From: Novosphingobium sp. KCTC 2891
Lineage (GTDB): Bacteria > Pseudomonadota > Alphaproteobacteria > Sphingomonadales > Sphingomonadaceae
Length of the DNA stretch: 64,000 nt
Assembly (NCBI RefSeq): GCF_025938155.1
Contig: NZ_JAPCZG010000003.1
Span: forward strand, 1 to 64,000
Direction: 5' to 3'
Shown here: positions 53,868-62,448 of the stretch, piece by piece
Layout: every line of letters starts with the position of its first letter
Position numbering within the stretch: the first letter of the stretch is position 1
The notes under the pieces: generated by a model
What the model was told of the DNA's origin: nothing
What the model saw: only the letters and a program-made list of their open reading frames with translations
The model's database searches: none
Translations under genes and position numbers: made by a program

Positions 53868-54848
53868 TCAGTTCTTGCCGACGACGCTTTCGGGAAGGTC
53901 CTTGCCGAACACGCGCTGGAAATATTCGGCCACCAGCACGCGTTCCGTCTCGTCGCACTTGTTCAGGAACGAGAGGCGGAAGGCGAAGCCGACATCGTTG
54001 AAGATGCCGGTGTTCTGCGCCCAGCTGATCACCGTGCGAGGGCTCATCACCGTGGAGATGTCGCCGCCCATGAAGCCCTTGCGGGTCAGGTCGGCCACGC
54101 GGACCATGTTGGCGATGATCTGCGGATCGAGGCCCGGCACCTTCTTGGTGACGACGTCGATCTCGGTCTCGGCGGGCAGGTAGTTGAGCGCGACGACGAT
54201 GTTCCAGCGGTCCATCTGGCCCTGGTTGATCGCCTGCGTGCCGTGATAGAGACCCGAGGTATCGCCAAGGCCCACGGTGTTGGCCGTGGCGAACAGGCGG
54301 AACCAGGGGTTCGGGCGGATCACGCGGTTCTGGTCGAGCAGCGTCAGCTTGCCTTCGGTTTCCAGCACGCGCTGGATCACGAACATCACGTCCGGGCGGC
54401 CCGCGTCATATTCGTCGAACACCAGGGCCGTCGGCGTCTGGAGCGCCCACGGCAGCAGGCCTTCGCGGAATTCGGTCACCTGAAGCCCGTCGCGCAGCAC
54501 GATCGCGTCGCGGCCGATCAGGTCGATGCGGCTGATGTGCGCGTCGAGGTTGATGCGGATGCACGGCCAGTTGAGGCGGGCGGCGACCTGCTCGATGTGC
54601 GTGGACTTGCCCGTGCCGTGATAGCCCTGGACCATCACGCGGCGGTTGTAGGCGAAGCCGGCCAGGATCGCGAGCGTGGTGTCCGGATCGAACACGTAGC
54701 TGCCGTCGCGGTCGGGCACGCGCTCGTCCGCGACCGAGAAGGCCGGAACCTTCATGTCGATATCGATCCCGAACGTCTCGCGGACGTCGATCTCGGTGTC
54801 GGGGGCGGCGAGCAGGGTCGTCGCGTGGCTGTTCGGAATCTCGCTCAT
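53868..54848 (-). CDS. cobS: Cobaltochelatase-type AAA+ subunit CobS
   Basis: 326 residues, the CobS length. MoxR/CobS AAA+ core: Walker A GYHGTGKS (75-82), Walker B ALVFDEYD (141-148), sensor 1 [11 protein letters not shown] and the CobS-specific [29 protein letters not shown]. In B12 synthesis CobS works with CobT and CobN to insert cobalt. No cobT or cob genes are adjacent; the gene stands alone between a GGDEF-EAL gene (convergent) and a GST gene (divergent). ATG 54848 chosen by family N terminus ([26 protein letters not shown]). Confidence 0.93.
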   Translation of the reverse strand: MSEIPNSHATTLLAAPDTEIDVRETFGIDIDMKVPAFSVADERVPDRDGSYVFDPDTTLAILAGFAYNRRVMVQGYHGTGKSTHIEQVAARLNWPCIRINLDAHISRIDLIGRDAIVLRDGLQVTEFREGLLPWALQTPTALVFDEYDAGRPDVMFVIQRVLETEGKLTLLDQNRVIRPNPWFRLFATANTVGLGDTSGLYHGTQAINQGQMDRWNIVVALNYLPAETEIDVVTKKVPGLDPQIIANMVRVADLTRKGFMGGDISTVMSPRTVISWAQNTGIFNDVGFAFRLSFLNKCDETERVLVAEYFQRVFGKDLPESVVGKN

Positions 54849-54926
54849 CGCCTGTCCGCCTATACGCGCGCGCAAGAGGCTGCAATAATCTTTGGGAGAG
54901 GTTTTTGTTCTGGGGAGGAGATTTTG

Positions 54927-55577
54927 ATGAAGATTTATGGCGCCCTGATTTCGCCGTTCGTGCGCAAAGTCGCAGTTGTCGCTACGGAAAAGGGCATCGC
55001 GTTCGAGATGGCGCGCGGCGGACCGGGTAGCGCCGATCCCGGTTTTCTCGCCGCCAGCCCGCTCGCCAAGATCCCGGCGATCGACGACGACGGCTTCACT
55101 CTGGCCGATTCGACCGCGATCGCGCTCTACCTCGATGCCAAGTATCCCGAGCCGCAGCTGCTGCCTGCCGATCCGCAGGCGCGCGGCAAGGCGGTGTTCT
55201 ATGACGAGTTCGCCGACACCGTTCTGGGTGGCGCGGGGCTGAAAGTGCTGTTCAACCGGCTGGTCGGGCCGAAGCTGCTGAAAGTGGGCGGCGACGAAGC
55301 GGTGGCGAAGCAGGGCGAGGCGGAACTGCCGCGCTGGACCGACTGGCTCGAGAGCGCGGTGCCGGAAAGCGGGTGGCTGCTGGGCGAGACGTTCAGCCTG
55401 GCCGACATCGCCGTGGCCTCGACCTTCCGCACGCTGGCCTACGTGAACCTTGGCGTCGATGCCGCGGCGCGGCCGAAAACGGCGGCATGGTATGACCGCG
55501 TGGCGGCGCGCCCGGCGTGGCAGGCGATTGCCGCGCAGGAAGACGTGTTCGCGGCGAAGATCATGGCGCTGGCGTAA
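54927..55577 (+). CDS. Glutathione S-transferase family protein
   Basis: 216 residues. Thioredoxin-like N domain [29 protein letters not shown], with Ser in the SPFVRK active-site turn and [26 protein letters not shown] (cis-Pro, Ser of the GSH site). All-helical C domain with [31 protein letters not shown] lies 7 nt before ATG 54927. Located 106 nt before the TetR-led operon on the same strand, separated by the TetR operator, so it may be independent. Confidence 0.88.
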   Translation: MKIYGALISPFVRKVAVVATEKGIAFEMARGGPGSADPGFLAASPLAKIPAIDDDGFTLADSTAIALYLDAKYPEPQLLPADPQARGKAVFYDEFADTVLGGAGLKVLFNRLVGPKLLKVGGDEAVAKQGEAELPRWTDWLESAVPESGWLLGETFSLADIAVASTFRTLAYVNLGVDAAARPKTAAWYDRVAARPAWQAIAAQEDVFAAKIMALA

Positions 55578-55656
55578 CACAAGGGCGGGGCGGCCATCCG
55601 TCGCCCCGCCTGCCCGTCTTTCCGCCTGCCCGCCCTGCCGCACGCGCGCTTGTCGC

Positions 55657-55674
55657 ATACCGACCGGTTGGTAT
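55657..55674. promoter_or_regulatory. TetR-type operator within the promoter of the detoxification operon
   Basis: ATACCGACCGGTTGGTAT, 18 bp with eight of nine pairs symmetric around CCGG, the typical ACCGACCGGT TetR/AcrR form. TTGTCG (55650-55655) and TATGAT (55672-55677) at 16-nt spacing make a promoter into which the operator is set. Transcription would begin about 55684, at the GTG of the TetR gene. Confidence 0.7.
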
Positions 55675-55683
55675 GATAATGAC

Positions 55684-56322
55684 GTGATCCCGAATCGCGC
55701 CTTTCGCCCCGCACCGGTGACGGCCCGTGACAAGCTGCTGGAAGCGGCAGTGAAGCTGGTGCGCCGGCAGGGCTTCGCCGGCACATCGGTCGAACAGCTG
55801 TGCGGCGAGGCGGGGGTGACCAAAGGCGCCTTCTTCCATCATTTCGCCTCGAAGGAGGCGCTGGGCGTGGCGGCGGCGGAATACTGGTCCGCCAGCACAG
55901 GGGCCTTCTTTGCCGAAGCGCCGTTCCACCACCTGCCCGATCCCGTGGACCGGGTGCTGGGCTATATCGACCTGCGCATCGCGCTGATCGGCGGGCCGGC
56001 GGAAAGCTTCAGCTGCGTGGCGGGAACGCTGGTGCAGGAAGCGTTCCGCTCCAGCGCCGCGATTCGCGTGGCGGCCGAGAGCAGCATCATGGGCAATGCC
56101 CGCGCGCTGGAGGCCGATCTCGATGCCGCGGTCCGGCAATGCGGAATTGAGGGCACCACCGGCGCCAGCCTTGCCCGTCATGTGCAGGCGGTGATCCAGG
56201 GAGCCTTCGTGCTGGCCAAGACCCAGCCGGAAAGCGGCGCGGCCGATCTGGCGCGCGAGCAACTCGCGCACCTGCGCCGCTACTTCGTCCTGTTGTTCGG
56301 GAGGGATGCGCAAGAGGAGTAA
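55684..56322 (+). CDS. TetR/AcrR-family repressor
   Basis: 212 residues from GTG 55684; GTG 55717 gives a shorter N terminus closer to the [56 protein letters not shown] (14-63). The C-terminal domain ([26 protein letters not shown]) has a Cys and resembles regulators of GST/SRPBCC operons. No Shine-Dalgarno is seen and the promoter predicts a start at the GTG, so a leaderless mRNA is possible. It begins a seven-gene operon and probably represses itself through the 55657-55674 palindrome. Confidence 0.88.
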   Translation: MIPNRAFRPAPVTARDKLLEAAVKLVRRQGFAGTSVEQLCGEAGVTKGAFFHHFASKEALGVAAAEYWSASTGAFFAEAPFHHLPDPVDRVLGYIDLRIALIGGPAESFSCVAGTLVQEAFRSSAAIRVAAESSIMGNARALEADLDAAVRQCGIEGTTGASLARHVQAVIQGAFVLAKTQPESGAADLAREQLAHLRRYFVLLFGRDAQEE

Positions 56323-56327
56323 GCGCC

Positions 56328-56693
56328 ATGACCTACATCGACGGATTCGTCCTGGCGGTGCCCACCGCCAATCGCGAGAAATACGAAGCCGCCGCGCGCA
56401 AGTTCGACGGCATGATGATTGCCCATGGCGCATTGCGCGCCGTCGAAGGCTGGGGCGACGACGTGCCCCATGGCAAGCGCACAGATTTCCACCGCGCGAC
56501 CGAGGCGAACGCCGATGAGACGGTGGTGTTCAGCTGGACCGAATGGCCCGACAAGCAGGTTCGCGATACCGCCCACGCCGCGATCAACAAGGCCATGGCC
56601 GAAGCCGCCGAGCCGATGGACATGCCGTTCGACGGCGCCCGCATGATCTACGGCGGGTTCGCCACGCTTTTCGATCTGGGAGACAAGGCATGA
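56328..56693 (+). CDS. DUF1428-family protein
   Basis: 121 residues, single dimeric alpha-beta barrel-like domain of DUF1428: TYIDGFVLAVPTANREKYEAAARKFDGMMIAHGALRAVEGWGDDVPHGKRTDFHRA and FSWTEWPDKQVRDTAH. GAGGAGT precedes ATG 56328, 5 nt past the tetR stop. No established biochemical role. Its stop overlaps the next gene by 4 nt. Confidence 0.88.
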   Translation: MTYIDGFVLAVPTANREKYEAAARKFDGMMIAHGALRAVEGWGDDVPHGKRTDFHRATEANADETVVFSWTEWPDKQVRDTAHAAINKAMAEAAEPMDMPFDGARMIYGGFATLFDLGDKA

Positions 56694-57481
56694 GCGCGCA
56701 GGTTCCCTTCGTCTGGTACGAACTGATGACCACCGACGCCGACGGCGCGGCGGCGTTTTATGGCAAGGTAATCGGATGGACGGTTGCCGCCTCCGATCCG
56801 GCTTCGCCGGTGGACTACAGGATGATCGCGCGCAGCGACGGCAAGGCCGTCGGCGGCCTGCTGCCGCTGACCGCAGAGATGCAGGCCGGGGGCGCTCGGC
56901 CCGCCTGGTTGCCTTATCTCGCGGTGGAGGACATCGACGCCGGCCTTGCCGCGATCACGGCGGACGGTGCCAAGGCGCTGATGCCGCGCACGGACATTCC
57001 GGAAGGCAGCTTCGCCCTGGTCACCGATCCTCAGGGCGCGCCGTTCTACCTGATGAAGCCGGTGCCGCCCGCTGGCAGTCCCGACGGCGAGAGCCACGCC
57101 TGGAAGGCCGACGGCGTGCAGCACGCGCGCTGGAACGAACTGGCGACCAGCGATCCTGTCGGTGCCAAGACGTTCTACGCCAAGCACTTCGGCTTCGCCT
57201 TCAACAACGCCATGCCGATGGGCGATGCGGGCGATTATGCCTTCATCGATTTTGGCGACCAGGTGCTGGGCGCGATCATGCCGGTCATGGATCCGGCCCG
57301 GCCGCCTTCGTGGCTGACCTATTTCGGCGTGCCTTCGGCCACGGCGGCGAAAGCGGCCATCGAGCAGTCGGGCGGCACCGTGCTGATGGGCCCGCACGAG
57401 GTTCCGGGCGGCGAATGGATCGTCGTGGGCACAGATCCGCAGGGTGCTGCGTTTGGTGTGGTAGGACCGAAGGGAGAGTAA
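56690..57481 (+). CDS. Two-domain VOC (glyoxalase-fold) protein
   Basis: 263 residues with two VOC modules: VPFVWYELMTTDADGAAAFYGKVIGW (5-30) to FALVTDPQGAPFYLMKP, and HARWNELATSDPVGAKTFYAKHFGF to WIVVGTDPQGAAFGVVGP. This tandem layout matches the CFP-30B/27-kDa-antigen group. Only one module keeps a complete His/Glu metal set by eye. ATG 56690 overlaps the DUF1428 stop. Confidence 0.88.
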   Translation: MSAQVPFVWYELMTTDADGAAAFYGKVIGWTVAASDPASPVDYRMIARSDGKAVGGLLPLTAEMQAGGARPAWLPYLAVEDIDAGLAAITADGAKALMPRTDIPEGSFALVTDPQGAPFYLMKPVPPAGSPDGESHAWKADGVQHARWNELATSDPVGAKTFYAKHFGFAFNNAMPMGDAGDYAFIDFGDQVLGAIMPVMDPARPPSWLTYFGVPSATAAKAAIEQSGGTVLMGPHEVPGGEWIVVGTDPQGAAFGVVGPKGE

Positions 57482-57483
57482 CC

Positions 57484-58113
57484 GTGGCCGAGTTTACCTT
57501 CTTCACCAATCCGATGTCGCGCGGGCAGATCGCGCGCTGGGCGCTGCACGAAGCGGGCGCGGACTACGAACAGGTGCTGTGCGGCTGGGGCCCCAAGCCC
57601 GAAGCGCTGATCGCGGCCAACCCGATGGGCAAGGTGCCGACGGTGATCCACCATGCCCCCGGCGGCGACCGCGTGGTGACCGAGGCTGCGGCGATCTGCC
57701 TCTATCTGGCCGAAGTTCTGCCCGGTGCCGGGCTTTCCCCGCGCGCGGAGGAACTGGCGGATTACCTGCGCTGGTCGTTCTTCGCGGCCGGTCCGGTGGA
57801 GCAGGCGGTGACCGCGCGGAGCATGGGCTTCGAGCCGCAGACGCCGCAGCAGCAGGGCATGGCAGGCTATGGCAGCTACAACCGCATGGTCGATGCGCTC
57901 GCGGGGCATTTCGCGACCCACGCCTTTGTCTGCGGTGATCGCTTCACCATGGCGGACGTCTATGTCGGCTCGCAGGTCGATTGGGGGCTGATGTTCCAGA
58001 GCCTGCCCGAAAGGCCTGAATTTTCGGCCTATGCCGAGCGGCTGCGTGCGCGCCCCGCCTATCAGGCGGCCAAGGCCATCGACGGCAAGCTGATCGCGGA
58101 GATGCAGCAATGA
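57484..58113 (+). CDS. Glutathione S-transferase family protein
   Basis: 209 residues from GTG 57484, 2 nt after the preceding stop. N domain: FFTNPMSRGQIARWALHEAGADYEQVLCG with Ser in MSRGQ and NPMGKVPTVIHHAPGGDRVVTEAAAICLYLAE. C domain: FVCGDRFTMADVYVGSQVDWGLMF. In-frame codons upstream lie inside the VOC gene. Probably conjugates glutathione to a toxic electrophile in concert with the operon's VOC proteins (inference). Confidence 0.88.
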   Translation: MAEFTFFTNPMSRGQIARWALHEAGADYEQVLCGWGPKPEALIAANPMGKVPTVIHHAPGGDRVVTEAAAICLYLAEVLPGAGLSPRAEELADYLRWSFFAAGPVEQAVTARSMGFEPQTPQQQGMAGYGSYNRMVDALAGHFATHAFVCGDRFTMADVYVGSQVDWGLMFQSLPERPEFSAYAERLRARPAYQAAKAIDGKLIAEMQQ

Positions 58114-58610
58114 CCGCGCCCGCACCCGCTGCCACGCTGTGCCTGTGGTATGACCGCGCGGTGGAGGGCGGCGCGGAAGCCGCCGCCACCTTCTATGCCG
58201 CCACCTTTCCCGACAGCTGGGTGAGCGCGGTTCACCGCGCTCCGTCCGATTATCCCGATGGGCGCGAAGGCGATGTGCTGACGGTGGAGTTCACCGTGCT
58301 GGGCCTGCCCTGTTTCGGCCTCAACGGCGGCCCGCATTTCACCCATACCGAGGCATTCTCGATCCAGGTCGCCACCGATTCGCAGGAGGAAACCGACCGC
58401 TACTGGAACGCCATCGTGGGCAACGGCGGGCAGGAAAGCGCCTGCGGCTGGTGCAAGGACAAGTGGGGCCTTTCCTGGCAGATCACCCCGCGCGCGCTGA
58501 CCGAGGGCATGGCGGATCCCGATCCGGCCGTGCGCAAGCGCGTGTTCGAGAGTATGATGACAATGCGCAAGATCGACATCGCCACGATCGAGTCTGCGCG
58601 GGCGAGGTAA
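58110..58610 (+). CDS. PhnB-like VOC family protein
   Basis: 166 residues. PhnB-type VOC core: ATLCLWYDRAVEGGAEAAATFYAATFPDSWV, VLTVEFTVLGLPCFGLNGGPHFTHTEAFSIQV and CGWCKDKWGLSWQITPRALTE. The WCKDKWG-SWQ stretch is the family signature (often misnamed 3-demethylubiquinone methyltransferase). Coupled to the GST by an ATGA overlap; followed 5 nt later by another GST. Confidence 0.9.
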   Translation: MTAPAPAATLCLWYDRAVEGGAEAAATFYAATFPDSWVSAVHRAPSDYPDGREGDVLTVEFTVLGLPCFGLNGGPHFTHTEAFSIQVATDSQEETDRYWNAIVGNGGQESACGWCKDKWGLSWQITPRALTEGMADPDPAVRKRVFESMMTMRKIDIATIESARAR

Positions 58611-58614
58611 TGCG

Positions 58615-59265
58615 ATGCTGGAACTCTACGGACATCCTTTCTCTTCCTACACGTGGAAGGCCGTGATCGCGCTGCGCGTGAACGAGACGCCTTTCGCGTT
58701 CCGCATGGTCGGGCCGGAGCATCCCGAAAACACCGCGCGGGTGGCGGCGGCATCGCCGCTGGGCAAGTTCCCGCTGCTGATCGACGACGAGACGCATGTA
58801 TTCGAGGCGACCTCGATCATCGAGCACGTGTGGCTGCACCATCGCGGCCCGGCGCCGCTGCTGCCCGATGATCCGGTGGAAGCGGCGCGGGTGCGGATGA
58901 TCGACCGCGTGTTCGACAACTACGTGATGGCGCCGCTCCAGGCGGTGGTGGGCGAATACCTGCGCGCGCCCAAGGCGCCGGACCAGGTGCGGATCGACGA
59001 GGCGCTGGCGCAGCTCGATCGCGCCTATCGCTGGCTGGAGGACTGGCTGGCGGGCTATCGCAGCGACGGCGCGATCTCGCTCATCGAATGTGCGGCGGCG
59101 CCTTCGTTGTTCTATGCCGACTGGGTGCGGCCCATCGGCGAAGCCTTCCCGCGCCTTGCCGCCTTCCGCGCGCATCTGCTGGCGCTGCCGGCGGTGGCGC
59201 ATTGCATCGACGAGGCGCGGCCATGGCGCGCCTTCTTCCCGCCGGGCGCGCCTGACCGGGACTGA
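58615..59265 (+). CDS. Glutathione S-transferase family protein
   Basis: 216 residues. N domain MLELYGHPFSSYTWKAVIALRVNETPFAFRM with Ser10/Ser11 in the active-site turn; SPLGKFPLLIDDETHVFEATSIIEHV. C domain with YRWLEDWLAGYRSDGAISLIECAAAPSLFYADW, where a normal DI-x-ADI element is changed to AISLIECAA. It shares little identity with the other two GSTs in this area, so the operon encodes two distinct GST types. Confidence 0.88.
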   Translation: MLELYGHPFSSYTWKAVIALRVNETPFAFRMVGPEHPENTARVAAASPLGKFPLLIDDETHVFEATSIIEHVWLHHRGPAPLLPDDPVEAARVRMIDRVFDNYVMAPLQAVVGEYLRAPKAPDQVRIDEALAQLDRAYRWLEDWLAGYRSDGAISLIECAAAPSLFYADWVRPIGEAFPRLAAFRAHLLALPAVAHCIDEARPWRAFFPPGAPDRD

Positions 59266-59280
59266 CGGAGGACCGATCCC

Positions 59281-59724
59281 ATGCACCAGCTTTCGATCAC
59301 CCGGCATATCGCCGCGCCGCCCGCGAAAGTGTGGGACGTGCTCACCAACCGCCAGGCGGAATGGTGGTGCCCCCGGCCGTGGCGCGCCGAAGTGGTGGCG
59401 CAGGAGCGCCGGCCCGGTGGGCGCAGTTCCATCACGATGTATGGCCCCGACGGCGAGGTCGCCCCGCACGAGGGGATATTCCTCGCCTGGGATGAAGGGC
59501 GCCGCTTCATTTCCACCGATGCCGTGACCGCCGATTTCCAGCCAGCCGGGCCGTTCATGATCGGCGTGTGGGAAATCGCGCCCGAGGGTGAGGGCACGCG
59601 CTACACCGCCAGCGCGCGCCACTGGACCGAGGACGACATGAAGCGCCACGCCGAGATGGGCTTCGAGGCGGGCTGGAATGCCTGCGCCGACCAGTTGCAG
59701 ACGCTGTGCGAGGCGCCCCTTTGA
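59281..59724 (+). CDS. SRPBCC (AHSA1-like) family protein
   Basis: 147 residues, a single START/Bet v1-like domain: LSITRHIAAPPAKVWDVLTNRQAEWWCPRPWRAEVVAQERRPGG, PHEGIFLAWDEGRRFISTDAVTADF and the C-terminal AEMGFEAGWNACADQLQTL. AHSA1-like members often sit with VOC, GST and DUF1428 genes and may bind hydrophobic ligands. Last gene of the operon; GGAGGACCGATCCC before ATG 59281. Confidence 0.88.
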   Translation: MHQLSITRHIAAPPAKVWDVLTNRQAEWWCPRPWRAEVVAQERRPGGRSSITMYGPDGEVAPHEGIFLAWDEGRRFISTDAVTADFQPAGPFMIGVWEIAPEGEGTRYTASARHWTEDDMKRHAEMGFEAGWNACADQLQTLCEAPL

Positions 59725-59754
59725 CCGCGGGAGCCTGATCCCAGGCGCTCTGCC

Positions 59755-61635
59755 TCAACCCTTCGCCGTCCGGATATATTCGCCCACGTTGCTGGCCAGC
59801 ACATCGAGCGGCACGTTGCCGCCGCCCACCACCGCGTCGTCGAAGGCGCGCAAGTCGTAGCGCGCGCCCAGTTCGGCCTGCGCGCGGGCGCGCTGGCGCA
59901 GGATCTCGGTGTGGCCGATCTTGTAGCCGCAGGCCTGCCCCGGCCAGCTGCAATAGCGGTCCACTTCGCTCGATACTTCGTCGAGGCCCGAGCCGTTGGT
60001 CTCGGCGAACCACTTGATCGCCTGCTCGCGGGTCCAGCGCTTGGCGTGGAGGCCCGTGTCCACTACCAGCCGGCAGGCCCGGAATGCGATCGACTGGAGA
60101 TAGCCGAGCTGCCCGACCGGATCGCCTTCGTAGGCGCCCAGCTCGTCGCCCAGCGTTTCCGCATAGAGCGCCCAGCCTTCGGAATAGGCGTTGAAGGCCA
60201 GCGCCGAGCGGATCAGCGGCAGCGTCTGCGCATATTCGCCCTGCCACACGTGGCCGGGGATCGCTTCGTGATGGACCAGCGTGGGCAGGCTGAACTTGTT
60301 GTGCAGCTTGGTGGTGCCAAGGTTGATCCACATTCGGCCCGGAATCTTGCCGTCGATCGAGCCGGGACCGCCATAGGCGCCGGGCGCGCCGGGTTCCTCC
60401 TCGGGCGGCAGGCGGCGCACTTCCACGTTGCCGCGCGTCAGCTTGCCGAAGGCGCGCGGCATCTGCGCGCGGATGTAGTCCAGCCGCTTCTGGATGAAGG
60501 CCATGATCTCTGCGCGGCCGGTGTCATTGTCGGGGAAGGCGAAGCGCGGATCGTTGCCCAGCGCGGTCATGCGCTGCCCCACGGTGCCCTGCGTGTAGCC
60601 CAGGCTGCGCAGGATCGGGTCCATCCGCGCGTGGAGCGCCTTCAGTTCGTCCAGCCCGATCTGGTGGATCTCGTCCGGCGAAAGCGTGGTGGTGGTGCTG
60701 GCCTTCAATGCCCAGGCATAGAACGCATCGCCGCCAGGGCGCGCCCACATCCCGGCATCGCTGGTGGCGCCGGCGCGCTGGCGGGTAAGTTCAGCGACCT
60801 GCCGTTCCAGCGCGGCGGCCACTGGCCCCGTGGCGATGGCGCGTGCGCGGCTCGCCCAGTCGCCGGCGATGCCCTTGGCTTTGGTGCGGCGTTCGATCGA
60901 TTCGACCAGCCCGCCGCCAGCGCGCGCACCGGCCAGCGAGGCGGCAAGCTGCTTCAGCGCCTTGTCGAGCAGGAACGCCGGCGCGACCACGCCTTGCGCG
61001 GCGGTGGCCTTGAGCCGGTCGGTCTCGCCATCGAGAACGCCGGGATAGGCGGCAAGGCGTGAAAGGTAGGCTTCGGCATCGGCCGCCGTGTCGATCGGGT
61101 GGTCCGAATCGAGGAAGCGCGGAATGTCGAGATAGGCGCCCACGTTCTGGATCACGACGTAGGGCGTGTTGCGATAGCCGCCGACGGCGACATCGCCATA
61201 GGGCAGCGCGAAGCCTTCCAGCGCGGTGCGATAGGCGCTGCGAACCACCGCAAGGCTGGTGCGGGTGGAATGGTCCAGACTTTCCATCGGCACGGCCTCG
61301 ACCCGTGCGAGATCGGCGCGCACCGCCGCCGCGATGGCGCGCTGGCCCGCGGCCGAACGGTCGGTCAGGAGGCTGCGCAGGCCAGAGTGCGCGCCGGTGT
61401 CCACGCCCAAGCTGGTCGCGCCCTCGGGCGAATGCGAGAGCAAGTCCCAGGCGAGGCTGTCGAGCAGGGCTGCGGCATCGCCTGGCGCGCCGACCGGCAT
61501 GGCCGGGGACAGGGCCGGGGCCGATGGAACCGCCCCCGTGCGCGCGCAGCCGGGCAGCGCGAGCGAGGCTGTGCCGGCGGCCAGCGCGGCAAGGGTCTGT
61601 CGGCGGGTGAGGGTGTTCGTTTCGGGTGCAACCAT
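59755..61635 (-). CDS. DUF885-family metallopeptidase-like lipoprotein
   Basis: 626 residues from ATG 61635. A Tat-type signal (TRRQTLAALAAG) ends in a lipobox (LALPGC), so it is a lipoprotein. The all-helical DUF885 domain carries the zinc motif HEAIPGH (in TLVHHEAIPGHVWQ) and a downstream SEGWALYAETL with the third ligand Glu. Relatives are gluzincin-like carboxypeptidases/aminopeptidases of unknown physiological substrate. The open frame to 61671 adds a stretch without a ribosome site. Convergent with the SRPBCC gene. Confidence 0.9.
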   Translation of the reverse strand: MVAPETNTLTRRQTLAALAAGTASLALPGCARTGAVPSAPALSPAMPVGAPGDAAALLDSLAWDLLSHSPEGATSLGVDTGAHSGLRSLLTDRSAAGQRAIAAAVRADLARVEAVPMESLDHSTRTSLAVVRSAYRTALEGFALPYGDVAVGGYRNTPYVVIQNVGAYLDIPRFLDSDHPIDTAADAEAYLSRLAAYPGVLDGETDRLKATAAQGVVAPAFLLDKALKQLAASLAGARAGGGLVESIERRTKAKGIAGDWASRARAIATGPVAAALERQVAELTRQRAGATSDAGMWARPGGDAFYAWALKASTTTTLSPDEIHQIGLDELKALHARMDPILRSLGYTQGTVGQRMTALGNDPRFAFPDNDTGRAEIMAFIQKRLDYIRAQMPRAFGKLTRGNVEVRRLPPEEEPGAPGAYGGPGSIDGKIPGRMWINLGTTKLHNKFSLPTLVHHEAIPGHVWQGEYAQTLPLIRSALAFNAYSEGWALYAETLGDELGAYEGDPVGQLGYLQSIAFRACRLVVDTGLHAKRWTREQAIKWFAETNGSGLDEVSSEVDRYCSWPGQACGYKIGHTEILRQRARAQAELGARYDLRAFDDAVVGGGNVPLDVLASNVGEYIRTAKG

Positions 61636-61697
61636 GGCGCGCACCCTGTCGGCACGCGCCCCGGCTGTCAAACCCCTGTGGAAACGTCGGGAATGGG

Positions 61698-62111
61698 TCA
61701 GTCGGTCATGCTGGCGGGCACCTTGCCGCCGTTCTCGGCCAGCTTGCGCATCGTCGCCTTGTGCAGCCAGATGTTCATCTCCGCCGATCCGTCCAGCGCG
61801 CCGGTGTAACCCAGTTCCCGCGCCAGTTCCTTGCGGTTGTCGAGGCTCGAATCGATGCCGAGCAGCTTCATCAGGTCGACGATCGAGCTGCGCCAGTTGA
61901 GATTCTTGCCGTCCGCCAGTCCTGCCAGCTGCGCTTCGACGTCCACGTCCTGCAGCGGCGTTGCCGTGATCGCGGGCGGCACATGGGGCGCGGGGGCGGC
62001 TTGCGGGGCTGCACCGGCCGCAGCGGGCACGGGTGACGGCTGCTGCCCGGTCTGCGTCGGGCGGGTGCCCTTGAAAGAAATCGCGTCCATGATCTTGGAA
62101 AAGATGCTCAT
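61698..62111 (-). CDS. DUF3597-family protein
   Basis: 137 residues. MSIFSKIMDAISF at the N terminus, a Pro/Ala/Gln linker (about 20-50), and the DUF3597 domain: VDVEAQLAGLADGKNLNWRSSIVDLMKLLGIDSSLDNRKELARELGYTGALDGSAEMNIWLHKATMRKLAENGG. This helical domain is found in LysM-linked and stand-alone forms; no function is assigned. Strong conservation of the NWRSSIVDLMKLLGIDSSL block supports the call. Confidence 0.88.
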   Translation of the reverse strand: MSIFSKIMDAISFKGTRPTQTGQQPSPVPAAAGAAPQAAPAPHVPPAITATPLQDVDVEAQLAGLADGKNLNWRSSIVDLMKLLGIDSSLDNRKELARELGYTGALDGSAEMNIWLHKATMRKLAENGGKVPASMTD

Positions 62112-62203
62112 CGGTCGGCTCCTGTGCTGTCCACAGGCAACCGGTGGGAGTCCGGACCGGTTCCGGCTTGCATCGCGGGGCAGGCGCGGACTAACGCAGC
62201 GCC

Positions 62204-62401
62204 ATGCTCGACACCGCGCTTTCGCTGCTCATGCTCGTATCGCTCGCCCTGATCGGCGGGGCGATGATCCTGTGGCGCAAGGGCGAGCGCAAGCGCCCCG
62301 CGCTGATGCTGGTGCTGGCGGCGGTGATGGCCCTGAACCTGGTGATCTGGACCTTGCCGACCACGCAGGGCGGCACGTTGGTGGCCGAAGCGCAGAAGTG
62401 A
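62204..62401 (+). CDS. Small two-helix membrane protein
   Basis: 65 residues: TM1 ALSLLMLVSLALIGGAMILW, basic turn RKGERKRP, TM2 ALMLVLAAVMALNLVIWTL, short C tail. A Lys/Arg-rich turn between two helices favours a cytoplasmic loop. No strong ribosome site before ATG 62204, but the coding pattern and the terminator just after the stop support a real gene. Function unknown. Confidence 0.65.
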   Translation: MLDTALSLLMLVSLALIGGAMILWRKGERKRPALMLVLAAVMALNLVIWTLPTTQGGTLVAEAQK

Positions 62402-62415
62402 TGCTGCGAAAGTGA

Positions 62416-62444
62416 AAACGCCCGGCGGGTGAGGCCGGGCGTTT
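62416..62444. terminator. Bidirectional terminator
   Basis: Perfect 11-bp stem AAACGCCCGGC / GCCGGGCGTTT with a 7-nt loop, between the small membrane protein gene and the convergent hydrolase. The U-tract is short (TTT) on both strands. Confidence 0.8.
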
Positions 62445-62448
62445 CAGG

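Noticed and set aside
55578..55656. First GST gene (54927-55577) as part of the TetR operon
   Set aside because: A 106-nt gap with its own promoter and operator separates it from the TetR gene; it may be co-regulated but is not clearly in the same transcript.
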